Shown here: one piece after another, positions 1 to 9,149 of the stretch
Numbering within the stretch: position 1 is the stretch's first letter
Layout of the letters: each line of letters begins with the position of its first letter
Assembly (NCBI RefSeq): GCF_024199945.1
Contig: NZ_JANADP010000001.1
Coordinates: 6,510,001 to 6,574,000 of the forward strand
Length of the DNA: 64,000 nucleotides
Origin: Bradyrhizobium sp. CCGUVB4N
GTDB taxonomy: Bacteria > Pseudomonadota > Alphaproteobacteria > Rhizobiales > Xanthobacteraceae
Direction: 5' to 3'
Made by a program: the position numbers and the translations under genes
The notes under the pieces: generated by a model
Seen by the model: the letters and a program-made list of their open reading frames with translations, nothing else
The model's database searches: none
Told to the model about the DNA's origin: nothing

Positions 1-2913
1 CGAACCCGCGGAGGATTCGGTTGGGGGGCCCATCGCCGGATTGACGTTGACGGAGTCCAGGATCATACCGTCGGCATCGTCTGCATAAGAGAATTGCAGG
101 GTCGACGTCGAGAGCAGGGAATCTCCGGAAACCTCGAAGGCGTAGTGATGGATTCCTGGCGCGACGTCGCTCACTGACATGAGACTGACGCCGTCCCAGG
201 TCAACGAGAACGGGGTACTGAAGCCTTCGGGATCGCCGATGAGATCGAAACTGAGGAAATAGTGCTGTCCCGGCGTGGTCGCGACGTTTTGGGACAATGT
301 CTCCTCGCTGCCGGTCGGTGCGAGTTGTACCGAGTAATGGCCGAAGCTGCCGCCGACCTCGAGCTGTGCGACATGGATGTGCGAACCGCTGGTGGACCAG
401 CCCGACAGGTCGCCGGTCTCGAAATCGCCGTTGACGATTGCCGCGGGGCCAGCGTCTTCAGTGACCGACCCGCTCACATTGGCGGCCATGACGATCGGGA
501 AATCGTCGGCGCCTGCAATGTTGAAGGTCAGCGTCGTCGTCGCCTGATGGCCCTGGCCATCATCGACCGTGAAGTTGAACTGGTCGCTGACATGGTCGCC
601 GGCCTGAAGCGGATCGACCGAGGCATTCGCGTAGTAGGCGTAGCTGCCGTCCGCGTTGAGTTGCAGAGAGCCATAGGTGCCGGCGACCAGCGCGCCGACA
701 TTGGCCGCGCTGCCGTTCACCTCCGAGATGTTGCGCGGCATCGACAGGTCGACCGGATGGCTCGCATCGGCGATGGCACCACTGGCAAGCAGGGCGCCGG
801 TATCGGCAACTGACGTGTCGGACGTATCCAAGCTCACCGGACTCACCAGCAGCGGATCAGACGCGCCGTCAATCGTCACCGTCACCGTCTGTGTCGAGCT
901 TGTCGTCGCGTCGGCGACGATGACGTCATACTGCACGGTGAGGGTTTCGCCGAGACTCAGGAAGTCGAGGTCGGAATCCTTGATAGCGAAGCTCCAGTCG
1001 ACGCTGCCCGTGCCCGCTCCGGTCGAATCATGCAGTGCCGTGGCGAGCGCATTCTGGAGGTCCGCGAGCGTATCCGGCGGCACGAAGCTGGGATTGACCG
1101 ACCACACCGCAGAATCCAGCGCGACACTGACGGAATGGGCGTCCGACAGATCGACATCATTGAAGCTCAGCGTTCCCGTCGGCACTGGGCTCGTGGTGTC
1201 GATGGCGCTCGATCCGGTCACGCCGGGCTGCTCGGACAGCGACGCCGATTGCGGCCCGCTGGTGATGACGGGTGCATCATTGGCGCCGGTGATGACGACG
1301 GAGACGGTCTGGGTCGAGCTGGTCGAGCCGTCCGCGACCTTGATGTCGTAGTTCACCGTCAGCGTCTCGTTGGCCGCGAGATAATCGAGATCCTTGTCGG
1401 GAATCGCAAAATTCCAGTCGATGCTGCCCGTGCCTGTGCCTGCGGAATCGTGCAGCACCGTCGTCAGCGCCGCCGCAAGATCGGCCTGCGTCGCGGCCGG
1501 CGGCGTCGCGCCGGAGGTCGAATCCAGCGTCACGGCCACCGTGTGCGTGTCGCTGGTGTCCTGGTCGGTGAAGGCGAGCGTGCCGGCCGGCGTGGTCGGC
1601 GTCGTGTCGGGCGCGGACGAACCCGTGGTGGCGTCCTGCTCGGCCACGGTGGAGGATTCTGGAGCGCTGGTGATGACGACGGGATGATTGACCCCGAGGA
1701 TCGTGATGGCGACGTCCTGCGTGGCGGTGCCGCCGTGACCGTCGTCGACCGTGACGTGATAGACGAGCTTGAGCGTCTCGCCATTGCCAAGGAAGTTGGC
1801 CTCGGAATTGGGAAACGCGAAATTCCAGTCGATATCGCCGATCACATGCCCGGTCGAATCGTGGAGCGAGGTGCCGAACGCGGCCAGCAATTGCGCATTG
1901 GTCAGCGGGATCGCGCCGCCGCCCGAACGGGTCGCCGTCACCGTCGTCGAGACAGTATGCGCGTCGGCGAGATCGATGTCGGTGAAGAGCAGGCTGTCAT
2001 GCGCGGTCAGATTGCCGGTCGGATCGACATGATGATCCTCGACGAGGGCGGCCGATTCCGGGCACGACAGGAACGCCGGCTTGTCGTTGGTGCCGATCAC
2101 GGTGACCGTGACCGTCTGCGTCGAGAGTCCACCGGCATGATCGTCGAGTTGCACGGTGTAGGTGATGTCGAGATGCTGGCCGGCCGCAAGATAGTCGAAG
2201 GCGAGGTCGGGCGCCGAAAAAGTGGTGTTGATGGTGCCGGCGCTCGAGCCGGAATTCTTGATGACATTGTCGACATGATAGAACGCCATCAATTCGGCGT
2301 CGCCGAGCGCGCCCGGCAACAGGCCCGCGGTGGCGCCGGATGCGGATACGCCGATCACGGTCGCGGTGTGGCCGGTGTTGGTGAGATCGTCGTCGGTGAA
2401 GTTGAGCGCGACGTGGACCGTGTCGGGCGATAGCGACAGCGTCTGGTTGGCCTGCTCGCTGACCGTCGCCGTCGTCGTCATGTTGATGACGGGCTTGTCG
2501 TCGGTGCCGGTGACGGTGACCTTGACGGTCTGGATCGCGGTGCCGCCGTGATTGTCGGAAACCGTCATGTCGTAGGTCAGAACCAGCGTCTGGTTCTTCG
2601 CAAGGAAATCGAAATCCTCATCCGCGTCGCTGAAATTCCATTTGAGTTGGCCCGAGCCGTTGGAATCGCCGAGAATCTGCGAATGCATCGCAGTCTGGAA
2701 ATGCGCCAGGGAGGCCGCCGGAATGATCGTTCCGCTGGACAGCACCGCCGACTGCAGCGTCGCCGACGTGGTGTGGATGTCGGTCTTGTCGCTGTCCTTG
2801 AAACTCATCGTGCCTGACAACGTGTGCAACGTCGTGGAATCGGTGGTGTCGGCGAATTCGGTGAAGCTGCCCGTTGTGGATGAGGACGTGAAAACCGGCG
2901 TATGATTGGTCAT
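1..2913 (-). CDS. Large VCBS/cadherin-like repeat surface or secreted protein, N-terminal 971 residues (partial)
   Basis: An open frame without stops runs from an ATG at 2913 to the left edge, so the C-terminus is missing. The protein is rich in Thr, Ser, Asp and Gly. It consists of about five modules of roughly 130 residues, each ending in a strand like VTVTGTDDKPV or VVITGANDAPV and containing DWNFAIPDKDLD-like acidic loops. A classical VCBS unit follows (GSLQLNADGSYAYYAN, then FTVDDGQGHQATTTL). The last visible part contains NGDFETGDLSGW, which resembles carbohydrate-binding or choice-of-anchor domains. There is no N-terminal signal peptide, as is usual for type I secreted repeat proteins whose export signal is at the C-terminus. 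Adhesion or biofilm function is inferred from the family, not shown. A run of short imperfect repeats lies about 110 bp upstream. Confidence 0.85.
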   Translation of the reverse strand, partial: MTNHTPVFTSSSTTGSFTEFADTTDSTTLHTLSGTMSFKDSDKTDIHTTSATLQSAVLSSGTIIPAASLAHFQTAMHSQILGDSNGSGQLKWNFSDADEDFDFLAKNQTLVLTYDMTVSDNHGGTAIQTVKVTVTGTDDKPVINMTTTATVSEQANQTLSLSPDTVHVALNFTDDDLTNTGHTATVIGVSASGATAGLLPGALGDAELMAFYHVDNVIKNSGSSAGTINTTFSAPDLAFDYLAAGQHLDITYTVQLDDHAGGLSTQTVTVTVIGTNDKPAFLSCPESAALVEDHHVDPTGNLTAHDSLLFTDIDLADAHTVSTTVTATRSGGGAIPLTNAQLLAAFGTSLHDSTGHVIGDIDWNFAFPNSEANFLGNGETLKLVYHVTVDDGHGGTATQDVAITILGVNHPVVITSAPESSTVAEQDATTGSSAPDTTPTTPAGTLAFTDQDTSDTHTVAVTLDSTSGATPPAATQADLAAALTTVLHDSAGTGTGSIDWNFAIPDKDLDYLAANETLTVNYDIKVADGSTSSTQTVSVVITGANDAPVITSGPQSASLSEQPGVTGSSAIDTTSPVPTGTLSFNDVDLSDAHSVSVALDSAVWSVNPSFVPPDTLADLQNALATALHDSTGAGTGSVDWSFAIKDSDLDFLSLGETLTVQYDVIVADATTSSTQTVTVTIDGASDPLLVSPVSLDTSDTSVADTGALLASGAIADASHPVDLSMPRNISEVNGSAANVGALVAGTYGSLQLNADGSYAYYANASVDPLQAGDHVSDQFNFTVDDGQGHQATTTLTFNIAGADDFPIVMAANVSGSVTEDAGPAAIVNGDFETGDLSGWSTSGSHIHVAQLEVGGSFGHYSVQLAPTGSEETLSQNVATTPGQHYFLSFDLIGDPEGFSTPFSLTWDGVSLMSVSDVAPGIHHYAFEVSGDSLLSTSTLQFSYADDADGMILDSVNVNPAMGPPTESSAGS

Positions 2914-3453
2914 GGAAAATCCCTGCCTGCGTTTGTCATCAAGGCGCAGCCGCACGAGGGCACGGCGACGCAACTAATCGCGTCCGCAAGATCGGACGTG
3001 ACTCAACGTTCGGGAATCAAAGGCCTTGGCTTAAGGGTCTTGGCTTAGGAGTTTGGCTCAGGAGCTTGGCGTGTTCGCGATGCCGTGCCTGGCTTCGGGA
3101 GGTCAGCAGCAATGAATTTTGGCGCGGCTCGCGTCGTCGAAAGCTAGTTCATTACGTCTACAGTTCAATTTCAGTTCAATGACGTCGGGTTGCAGCAAGG
3201 TCGGCCGGAACGCTTCACGCAATTCACGTCACTCAATTTGACTGGACTTGAAATCACTTGCCGGCCGGCCCGTCAAAAATGCGAGACGGCCCCATGCAAC
3301 CTCTGCGATATTATGCCCGGCCGCATCGCGGCGTCAACGTGAACGCGCAAGAGCGCACGCTTGCAATTGCGGTTCCGGGCAACGGAACCGCTTGACTCAT
3401 TTGTGACATCGGGAGTTGTGCTGAACGACTGACGATTGACAGAGATCGCCTTG
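2914..3453. other. Intergenic region with short tandem repeats
   Basis: About 540 bp between the start of the giant repeat protein and the terminator of the enoyl-CoA hydratase gene. No convincing coding frame is seen. It is visibly richer in A and T than its neighbours and should contain the promoter of the leftward repeat-protein gene. The only distinct structure is a block of about four 13-14 bp imperfect repeats near 3025-3072. Confidence 0.5.
3025..3072. repeat. Imperfect 14-bp tandem repeats
   Basis: Successive units read CTTGGCTTAAGGGT, CTTGGCTTAGGAGT, TTGGCTCAGGAGC and a partial TTGGCGTGT. The block lies 110-160 bp upstream of the ATG of the leftward repeat protein, so it could influence that promoter or simply be a slippage product. 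Confidence 0.5.
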
Positions 3454-3485
3454 GCTTTTCGTGCCAGTGCAATGGCGCGAAAAGC
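3454..3485 (-). terminator. Strong hairpin after the enoyl-CoA hydratase gene
   Basis: GCTTTTCGTGCC (3454-3465) pairs with GGCGCGAAAAGC (3474-3485) over 12 bp with one G-T wobble and an 8-base loop. It starts 12 bp beyond the stop codon of the leftward gene. No clean U tract follows, so it may also act as a 3'-end stabiliser. Confidence 0.55.
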
Positions 3486-3497
3486 AAAGTGCCGGCG

Positions 3498-4295
3498 CTA
3501 CTTGCCCTTCCAGTTGGGCGTGCGCTTGTTGAGGAAAGCGTCCATGCCCTCGCGGAAATCCTCGCTCATATAGGCCTTGAGGATCAGGTCCTCGCCCTGC
3601 TCGCGCGACAGCGTGGGGCGGATGCGGCGTACCGCTTCCTTGGTCGTTTCGAGCGTCAGCGGAGCGTGGCTTGCGACGAGCTTTGCCGTCTCGTCAGCGC
3701 GGCGCTGCAGGGTCTCGACATCAGGCACGATTTCGGTGAGCAGGCCGAGCGACAGCGCTTCCTGCGCCTCGACCAGCCGCGCCCTGAAGATGAGATCCTT
3801 GGTGCGGGCGGGACCCACCAGCGAAACGACGCGGCTGATGTTGGACATCGACAGGCAATTGCCGAGCGTGCGCGCGATCGGGAAACCCATGCGCGTCGTC
3901 TCGGTGCCGATGCGCAGATCGCAGCATGCGGCGATGCCGGCGCCGCCCCCGGTGCAGGCGCCGGCGATGGCCGCGATCACGGGGACGCGGCACTGCTCGA
4001 GCGTGCCGAGCACACGGTCGATCCGCGCCTCGTAGTCGAGCGCATCCTGTGCCGTCTTGAACGCGCGGAACTGCGAGATGTCGGTGCCGGAGGCGAACGC
4101 CTTGTCGCCGGCGCCGGTGAGGATCAGCGCCTTGATCGAACGATCGGCGTTGATCTCCAGGCAGATCTCCGCCATGCGGTCATACATGGCGAAGGTCATG
4201 GCGTTGCGCGCCTGCGGGCGGTTGAAGGTGATCCGCGCGATGCCGTCCGTGACGGAGTAGAGCAGGTCTTCGTTGGTCGTCGTCGGTGCGTTCAT
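3498..4295 (-). CDS. Enoyl-CoA hydratase/isomerase family protein
   Basis: 265-residue crotonase-fold protein. It has the usual oxyanion-hole regions (KAFASGTDISQF near residue 65-75 and GACTGGGAGIAACCDLRIG near 115) and the C-terminal trimerisation helix ending in DFREGMDAFLNKRTPNW. Length is normal for the family (about 260). The ATG at 4295 is preferred because GGAAGG lies 10 bases upstream; a TTG at 4313 would precede any ribosome binding site. It is the last gene of a leftward set behind an aminotransferase (24 bp gap). The acyl-CoA substrate cannot be told from sequence; the neighbourhood suggests short-chain acids linked to glyoxylate or amino-acid turnover, which is inference. Confidence 0.9.
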   Translation of the reverse strand: MNAPTTTNEDLLYSVTDGIARITFNRPQARNAMTFAMYDRMAEICLEINADRSIKALILTGAGDKAFASGTDISQFRAFKTAQDALDYEARIDRVLGTLEQCRVPVIAAIAGACTGGGAGIAACCDLRIGTETTRMGFPIARTLGNCLSMSNISRVVSLVGPARTKDLIFRARLVEAQEALSLGLLTEIVPDVETLQRRADETAKLVASHAPLTLETTKEAVRRIRPTLSREQGEDLILKAYMSEDFREGMDAFLNKRTPNWKGK

Positions 4296-4319
4296 CGCGC
4301 TATCACCTTCCAAGTTAGT

Positions 4320-5519
4320 TCAGGCCACCTGAGCCTTGGTCATCGGCACCGCGTCGCGTCCCTTCAGGACGTCCATGGCCGCCAGCACGCCACCGCTCCG
4401 GTGCGGAATCTTTGCAAGATCCAGGCCCATCTCGACGCCGGCGAGCGTGCCCATCAGCATCAGATCGTTGAAATGACCGATATGGCCGATGCGGAACACC
4501 TTGCCCTTGACCTTGTTCAGGCCGGTGCCGAGCGACATGTCGAAGTTTTCCAGCACCACCTTGCGGAAGGCGTCGGCATCGTGTCCGTCAGGCACGCGCA
4601 CGCCGGTCAGCGCCGGCGAATGCGCGGCCGGATCGACGCACTGCGTCTCCAGGCCCCAGACCTTGGCCGCAGCACGCGTCGCGGCGCTGTGGCGCTTGTG
4701 GCGGGACCAGACGTTCTCGAGCCCTTCCTCTTCCAGCATCTTCACCGCTTCACGCAGGCCGTAGAGCAGATTGGTCGCGGGCGTGTAGGGGAAGGTGCCG
4801 AGCTTGTTGAAGGTGATGACTTCCTGCCAGTCCCAATAGGAGCGCATGCCGGGGTTGGCCTTCGCCACCGCGAGCGCCTTCTCCGAGACGGCATTGAAGC
4901 TGAGACCCGGCGGCAGCATCAGGCCCTTCTGCGAGCCGGCGACCGACACGTCGATGCCCCAGGCGTCGTGCTCGTATTCCATCGAGCCGAGGCCGGAGAT
5001 GGTGTCGACCATCAAGAGCGCCGGATGCTTGACGCGGTCGAGCAGCTTGCGCACGTCGAGCGGCGGCGTCACGCAGCCGGTCGAGGTCTCGTTGTGGACG
5101 ACGCAGACCGCCTTGATCGCGTGCTGCTTGTCGGCGACGAGGCGCTTCTCGATCTCGGCGAGGTCGGCGCCATGGCGCCAGTCGCTCGGAATGAAGTCGA
5201 CGTCGATCTTGAATTTTTCGGCAATGCCGCGCCACAGCACGGCGAACTGGCCGGTCTCGCACATCAGCACCTTGTCGCCGGGGGCGAACACGTTGACCAT
5301 GGCCGCTTCCCAGGCGCCGGTGCCGGACGAGGGGAAGATGATCACGGGCTGCTTGGTGCGGAATACCCGCTGCATCGAGGCCAGGACCGCGAAACCGAGC
5401 TCGGCGAACTCCGGACCGCGATGGTCCAGCGTCGGCATGTCCATCGCCCGCAGCACGCGGTCGGGCACGTTGGTCGGTCCTGGAATCTGGAGAAAATGCC
5501 TTCCAGTATGCACGGTCAT
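4320..5519 (-). CDS. Class V aminotransferase, serine-glyoxylate type (copy 1)
   Basis: 399-residue PLP enzyme of the serine/alanine-glyoxylate aminotransferase family. The N-terminus HFLQIPGPTNVPDRVLRAMD, the glycine-rich FPSSGTGAWEAAMVN loop, the LLMVDTISGLGSMEY aspartate region and the PLP-lysine segment SVAGSQKGLMLPPG are all present. Expected reaction: transfer of an amino group from serine, alanine or aspartate to glyoxylate, giving glycine. The ATG at 5519 is preceded by GGGAAGGACGCCT, a good ribosome binding site; longer reading to 5612 adds non-conserved residues. A clearly related paralogue lies at 6972-8174, with an MFS carrier between them. The amino donor cannot be assigned from sequence; an aspartate-glyoxylate role as in BhcA is an alternative. 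Confidence 0.9.
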   Translation of the reverse strand: MTVHTGRHFLQIPGPTNVPDRVLRAMDMPTLDHRGPEFAELGFAVLASMQRVFRTKQPVIIFPSSGTGAWEAAMVNVFAPGDKVLMCETGQFAVLWRGIAEKFKIDVDFIPSDWRHGADLAEIEKRLVADKQHAIKAVCVVHNETSTGCVTPPLDVRKLLDRVKHPALLMVDTISGLGSMEYEHDAWGIDVSVAGSQKGLMLPPGLSFNAVSEKALAVAKANPGMRSYWDWQEVITFNKLGTFPYTPATNLLYGLREAVKMLEEEGLENVWSRHKRHSAATRAAAKVWGLETQCVDPAAHSPALTGVRVPDGHDADAFRKVVLENFDMSLGTGLNKVKGKVFRIGHIGHFNDLMLMGTLAGVEMGLDLAKIPHRSGGVLAAMDVLKGRDAVPMTKAQVA

Positions 5520-5634
5520 AGGCGTCCTTCCCGGTCTAGCCTTGTTTTGATGGCCGCCGAATAGCACCATTTGACCGGCTTGTCCCCTCTCCAAAGGGCT
5601 GCTCCCATGCATAAGCGGGGCCCCTCCGCCGCCC

Positions 5635-6918
5635 CTACTCCGCGGCCACCACGTTGCCGGACGGCAGGCGCCCTTCGGCCTCGGTAAACGGCCGTTCCGG
5701 GTGCATCAGGAAGGCCGAGACACCGCCGAGCAGCAGCAGCCCCATCGACATCAGGAACGGCAGGTACCAGTTTCCGGTCGCGTCGATCACGAAGCCCGCG
5801 ACCAGCGGCGAGACGATGGCCGCAAAGGCCGAGCCGGTGTTCATCAGCCCCGACGCGGTCCCCGAATATTTCGGGGCGATGTCCATCGGGATCGACCACA
5901 TCGGGCCGATCACCAGTTCGGCACAGAAAAAACCGGCCGACAGGCACAGCGCCACGATCGTGATGTCGTGGACGAACAGGATCGGGAACAGCGAGAGCAG
6001 CGCTCCCGCAAACCCCGCAGCGGTGACGCTGAGCCGCGCCAGGCGGACATTGCCGGTGCGATCGAGGATTTTGTCCGAGATCACGCCGCCGACGCTGTCG
6101 CCGATCACGCCGGCGAAGAAGACCCCGGAGGCGAACAGCGCCGAGTTCTTGATGTCGAGATTGTAGTTGTTCTTGAAGAACAGCGGCAGCCAGTTGAGAT
6201 AGAGCCACAGGCACCAGCCGTAGCAGAAATATGTCAGCGTCACAGGCCACATCCGCCCCAACAGCGGGCCCCAGGGCACGCGGGGTCGCTCGCCGGTCGG
6301 GCGCGGCGGCAGCGCGGCAAGCTCCGCTTCCGTGATGGAAGCGTGTTCTTTCGGCTCGTTGCGGAAGTACCAGACCCAGATCACGCCCCAGACCAGGCTG
6401 ACGAGGCCGAGCACGACGAAGGCGCCGCGCCAAGTCAGCCAGAGGATCAGGAGCGCCACCACCGGCGGCGTCACGGCATTGCCGAGCCGGGCAAAGGAAT
6501 GAGTGAGGCCTTGCGCAAAGCCGCGGCGATTGGCCGGCGTCCAGTATTGCATCGCGCGCGTCGCGGTCGGGAACGTCGCGCCCTCGCCGAAGCCGAGCGC
6601 GAAGCGGGCGACGAACAGCGCCGTGAGCCCGTTGACGAAGCCGGTCGAGATGGTCGCGACCGCCCAGATCATGCCGCACCAGAACAGCGTCTTGCGCGGC
6701 CCGAACCGATCGCCGACCCAGCCGCCGATCACCTGGAACAGCAGATAGGGATAGGCGAAGGCCGAGAAGACGAGGCCGAGCTGGGTATTCGAGAGCGCGA
6801 GCTCCTTCTGGATCTCGCTCGCAGCGGTGCCGATGTTCACCCGATCGACATAGGTGATGAAATACATCGCGCAGAGCATCGCCAGCACGACATGCGTGGC
6901 CTTGAACCGAATTCCCAT
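5635..6918 (-). CDS. MFS transporter, anion:cation symporter-like
   Basis: 427-residue polytopic inner-membrane protein with 12 expected helices. The MFS loop 2-3 signature appears as GGWVGDRFGPRKTLFW and its second-half counterpart as GDSVGGVISDKILDRTG. Overall character (YFITYVDRVNIGTAASEIQKEL at the N-terminus) is that of the ACS family, which carries sugar acids, tartrate, phthalate or other carboxylates with protons. The ATG at 6918 has AGGAGG 7 bases upstream; a GTG two codons earlier would overlap that site. It sits between two serine-glyoxylate type aminotransferases on the same strand, so import of a hydroxy acid or a glyoxylate precursor is a fair guess. Confidence 0.9.
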   Translation of the reverse strand: MGIRFKATHVVLAMLCAMYFITYVDRVNIGTAASEIQKELALSNTQLGLVFSAFAYPYLLFQVIGGWVGDRFGPRKTLFWCGMIWAVATISTGFVNGLTALFVARFALGFGEGATFPTATRAMQYWTPANRRGFAQGLTHSFARLGNAVTPPVVALLILWLTWRGAFVVLGLVSLVWGVIWVWYFRNEPKEHASITEAELAALPPRPTGERPRVPWGPLLGRMWPVTLTYFCYGWCLWLYLNWLPLFFKNNYNLDIKNSALFASGVFFAGVIGDSVGGVISDKILDRTGNVRLARLSVTAAGFAGALLSLFPILFVHDITIVALCLSAGFFCAELVIGPMWSIPMDIAPKYSGTASGLMNTGSAFAAIVSPLVAGFVIDATGNWYLPFLMSMGLLLLGGVSAFLMHPERPFTEAEGRLPSGNVVAAE

Positions 6919-6971
6919 CTCCACCCCTCCTGATCGTTCTTATGATTGGCCTTGCGTGTCCCTGCGCAATT

Positions 6972-8174
6972 CTAGGTGCTGACCACTTTCAGATGCGGCG
7001 ATGCATTGCCCTGCGGGCGCTGCTCCAGCAGCTTCATCGCGACGTCGACGCCGCCGGAGCGGTGCGGCACGCCGGCGACCGACAGGCCCATCTCGACACC
7101 GGTGAGCGCGCCGAGCAGCGTCAGCGCATTGCATTCGCCGAGATGGCCGATGCGGAAGACCTTTCCGGCGACCTTGGAGAGGCCCGAGCCGAGCGACATG
7201 TTGTAATTCTCGAGCACGATCTTGCGGAACTGGTCGGCATCATGTCCCGGCGGCATCAGCACCGCGGTCAGCACCGGTGAGAATTCCGACGGCTCCTGGC
7301 AGAGCACTTCGAGGCCCCAATGATTGACGGCGGCGCGCGTCGCGGCCGCAAGCCTCTCGTGTCGTGCGAACACGTTGTCGAGCCCCTCTTCGAGCAGCAT
7401 CGCGATCGCTTCGCGCAGGCCGTAGAGCAAATTGGTCGCCGGCGTGTAGGGGAAGAAGCCGTTGGCGTTGGGCTTGAGCATCTCCTCCCAGTCGAAATAG
7501 GAGCGCGGCGTCTTGTTGGTCCTCGCCGCCGCGCGCGCCTTCTCCGAGATCGCGTTGAAGCCGAGACCGGGCGGCAGCATAAAGCCCTTCTGCGAGCAAC
7601 TGACGCTGACGTCGACCTTCCACTCGTCGTGGCGATAGTCGACCGAGCCGAGCGAGGAGATGGTGTCGACCATCAACAGCGCCGGATGCGCGGCGCGGTC
7701 GATCGCGGCGCGGATCTCGGCGATGCGACTGGTGGCACCGGTCGAGGTCTCGTTGTGCACGACCATCACGGCCTTGATCGCGTGCGTCTTGTCCTCGGTG
7801 AGTTTTGCTTCGACCATGGCCGGGTCGGCGCCGCGACGCCAGTCGCCGGGCACGAAATCGACCTCGATGCCGAAGCGCCCGGCCATCTGCCGCCACAGCG
7901 TGGCGAAATGGCCGGTCTCGACCATCAGCACCTTGTCGCCGGGCGAGAGCGTGTTGACGATCGCGGCCTCCCAGGCGCCGGTGCCTGATGAGGGGAAGAT
8001 GATGACCGGCCCCTTGGTCTGGAAGATCTTCTGGCTGCCTTCGAGCACGGCGCAGCCGAGTGCGCCGAATTCGGCGCTGCGGTGGTCGATGACCGGCATG
8101 TCCATGGCGCGCAGGACGCGCTCGGGGACCGGGCTCGGACCCGGAATCTGAAGGAAATGGTGTCCCTGATGCAT
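6972..8174 (-). CDS. Class V aminotransferase, serine-glyoxylate type (copy 2)
   Basis: 400-residue PLP enzyme, close paralogue of the one at 4320-5519. They share HFLQIPGPSPVPERVLRAMD, PVIIFPSSGTGAWEAA, LLMVDTISSLGSVDY and a lysine segment SVSCSQKGFMLPPGLGFN. The start at 8174 has a near-perfect AGGGAGG six bases upstream. It is the first gene of the leftward set (aminotransferase, MFS, aminotransferase, enoyl-CoA hydratase) and is divergent from the GntR-family gene at 8307, so that regulator probably controls it. Two paralogues in one cluster may differ in amino donor (serine, alanine, aspartate); this is inference. Confidence 0.9.
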   Translation of the reverse strand: MHQGHHFLQIPGPSPVPERVLRAMDMPVIDHRSAEFGALGCAVLEGSQKIFQTKGPVIIFPSSGTGAWEAAIVNTLSPGDKVLMVETGHFATLWRQMAGRFGIEVDFVPGDWRRGADPAMVEAKLTEDKTHAIKAVMVVHNETSTGATSRIAEIRAAIDRAAHPALLMVDTISSLGSVDYRHDEWKVDVSVSCSQKGFMLPPGLGFNAISEKARAAARTNKTPRSYFDWEEMLKPNANGFFPYTPATNLLYGLREAIAMLLEEGLDNVFARHERLAAATRAAVNHWGLEVLCQEPSEFSPVLTAVLMPPGHDADQFRKIVLENYNMSLGSGLSKVAGKVFRIGHLGECNALTLLGALTGVEMGLSVAGVPHRSGGVDVAMKLLEQRPQGNASPHLKVVST

Positions 8175-8236
8175 GAAAACCTCCCTGGCAACGGATTTTG
8201 GCCTGCTCGATCGCCATTTTGCATTCATTTTTTGTC

Positions 8237-8250
8237 ATTTCAATCGAAAT
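8237..8250. promoter_or_regulatory. Inverted repeat in the divergent promoter region
   Basis: ATTTC-AATC-GAAAT, 5-bp arms, lies in the AT-rich 132-bp gap between the aminotransferase (8174) and the GntR-type regulator (8307). It is a candidate operator or part of one; the FadR-type consensus is not clearly present. Confidence 0.3.
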
Positions 8251-8306
8251 TTGGTATTTGATTGCGGGCGTCGACGCGGTTAATCGAGCAAACTATTGTG
8301 CTGCAA

Positions 8307-9044
8307 ATGAAATCCACGATTCCCGACACCGGGGTCCCGATCGCCCCACCCGCCACGAATGGCGGCGACCGCGAGGCGGCCTCGCTCCATGGCGAGATCC
8401 TACTGCGGCTGCGCGACTACGTCGTGGAAGGCAACATTCCCGACGGCGCCCGCGTTCCCGAGCGTCAGCTCTGCGAGATGCTCGGCATCTCCCGGACACC
8501 CTTGCGCGAAGCGCTGAAGGTGCTCGCGGCCGAGGGCCTGATCGAGCTGCTGCCCAACCGCGGCGCCCGCATCCGCCAGCTCAGCCAGCGCGACCTGGAG
8601 GAGCTGTTCGACGTGATGGCCGGACTTGAGAGTCTGGCCGGGCGCCTTGCCTGCGAGGCGATTACGGACGAGGAAATCACCGCGATCGAGCAGCTGCATT
8701 ACGAAATGTACGGCCACTATCTGCATCGCGACATGCACGGCTATTTCCAGGCCAACCAGCGCATCCACGAGAGCATCGTCGCAGCCGCGCGCAATGAGAC
8801 GCTGAAGACCGCTTACGCCAATTTCGCCGGACGCATCCGCCGCGTCCGCTACTCCGCAAACTTCGCCCGCAAGCGGCAGCGCTGGGCGGAGGCGATGCGC
8901 GAGCACGAGGCGATCCTGGACGCCCTGCGCCGGCGCGCCGGCAGCGAGCTCAGTGACATCCTGTTCCAGCACCTGCGCAACAAGCGCGTGGCGGCGATCG
9001 AACACCTGGCCGAGCCCGAAGCCGACGCACCGGCCGCGCCTTAA
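8307..9044 (+). CDS. GntR family transcriptional regulator, FadR (FCD) subfamily
   Basis: 245 residues with an N-terminal winged helix (LHGEILLRLRDYVVEG..ARVPERQLCEMLGISRTPLREALKVLAAEGLIELLPNRGARIR) and an all-helical C-terminal FCD ligand domain. The FCD domain contains the metal/ligand-type residues of the family, such as the N.RIHESI stretch. FCD regulators usually respond to small carboxylates (lactate, glycolate, pyruvate) or amino acids. ATG 8307 is chosen over a TTG at 8262 since the family N-terminus is short, although no strong ribosome binding site is seen. It is divergent from the aminotransferase genes and 105 bp upstream of the dehydrogenase gene, so it may regulate both arms. 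Confidence 0.9.
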   Translation: MKSTIPDTGVPIAPPATNGGDREAASLHGEILLRLRDYVVEGNIPDGARVPERQLCEMLGISRTPLREALKVLAAEGLIELLPNRGARIRQLSQRDLEELFDVMAGLESLAGRLACEAITDEEITAIEQLHYEMYGHYLHRDMHGYFQANQRIHESIVAAARNETLKTAYANFAGRIRRVRYSANFARKRQRWAEAMREHEAILDALRRRAGSELSDILFQHLRNKRVAAIEHLAEPEADAPAAP

Positions 9045-9149
9045 CAGGCAGCAGGCTTGCTCATTTTGAATTCATAATATATTCGATCAGAAACAAGAAT
9101 GCATGCCCGGCTTAGCCAACGGCCGCGCTGGATCGCTCCAGGACCAGGG

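Noticed and set aside
3489..5564. 691-codon plus-strand open frame
   Set aside because: Antisense to the crotonase and aminotransferase genes in high-GC DNA; composition is typical of shadow frames.
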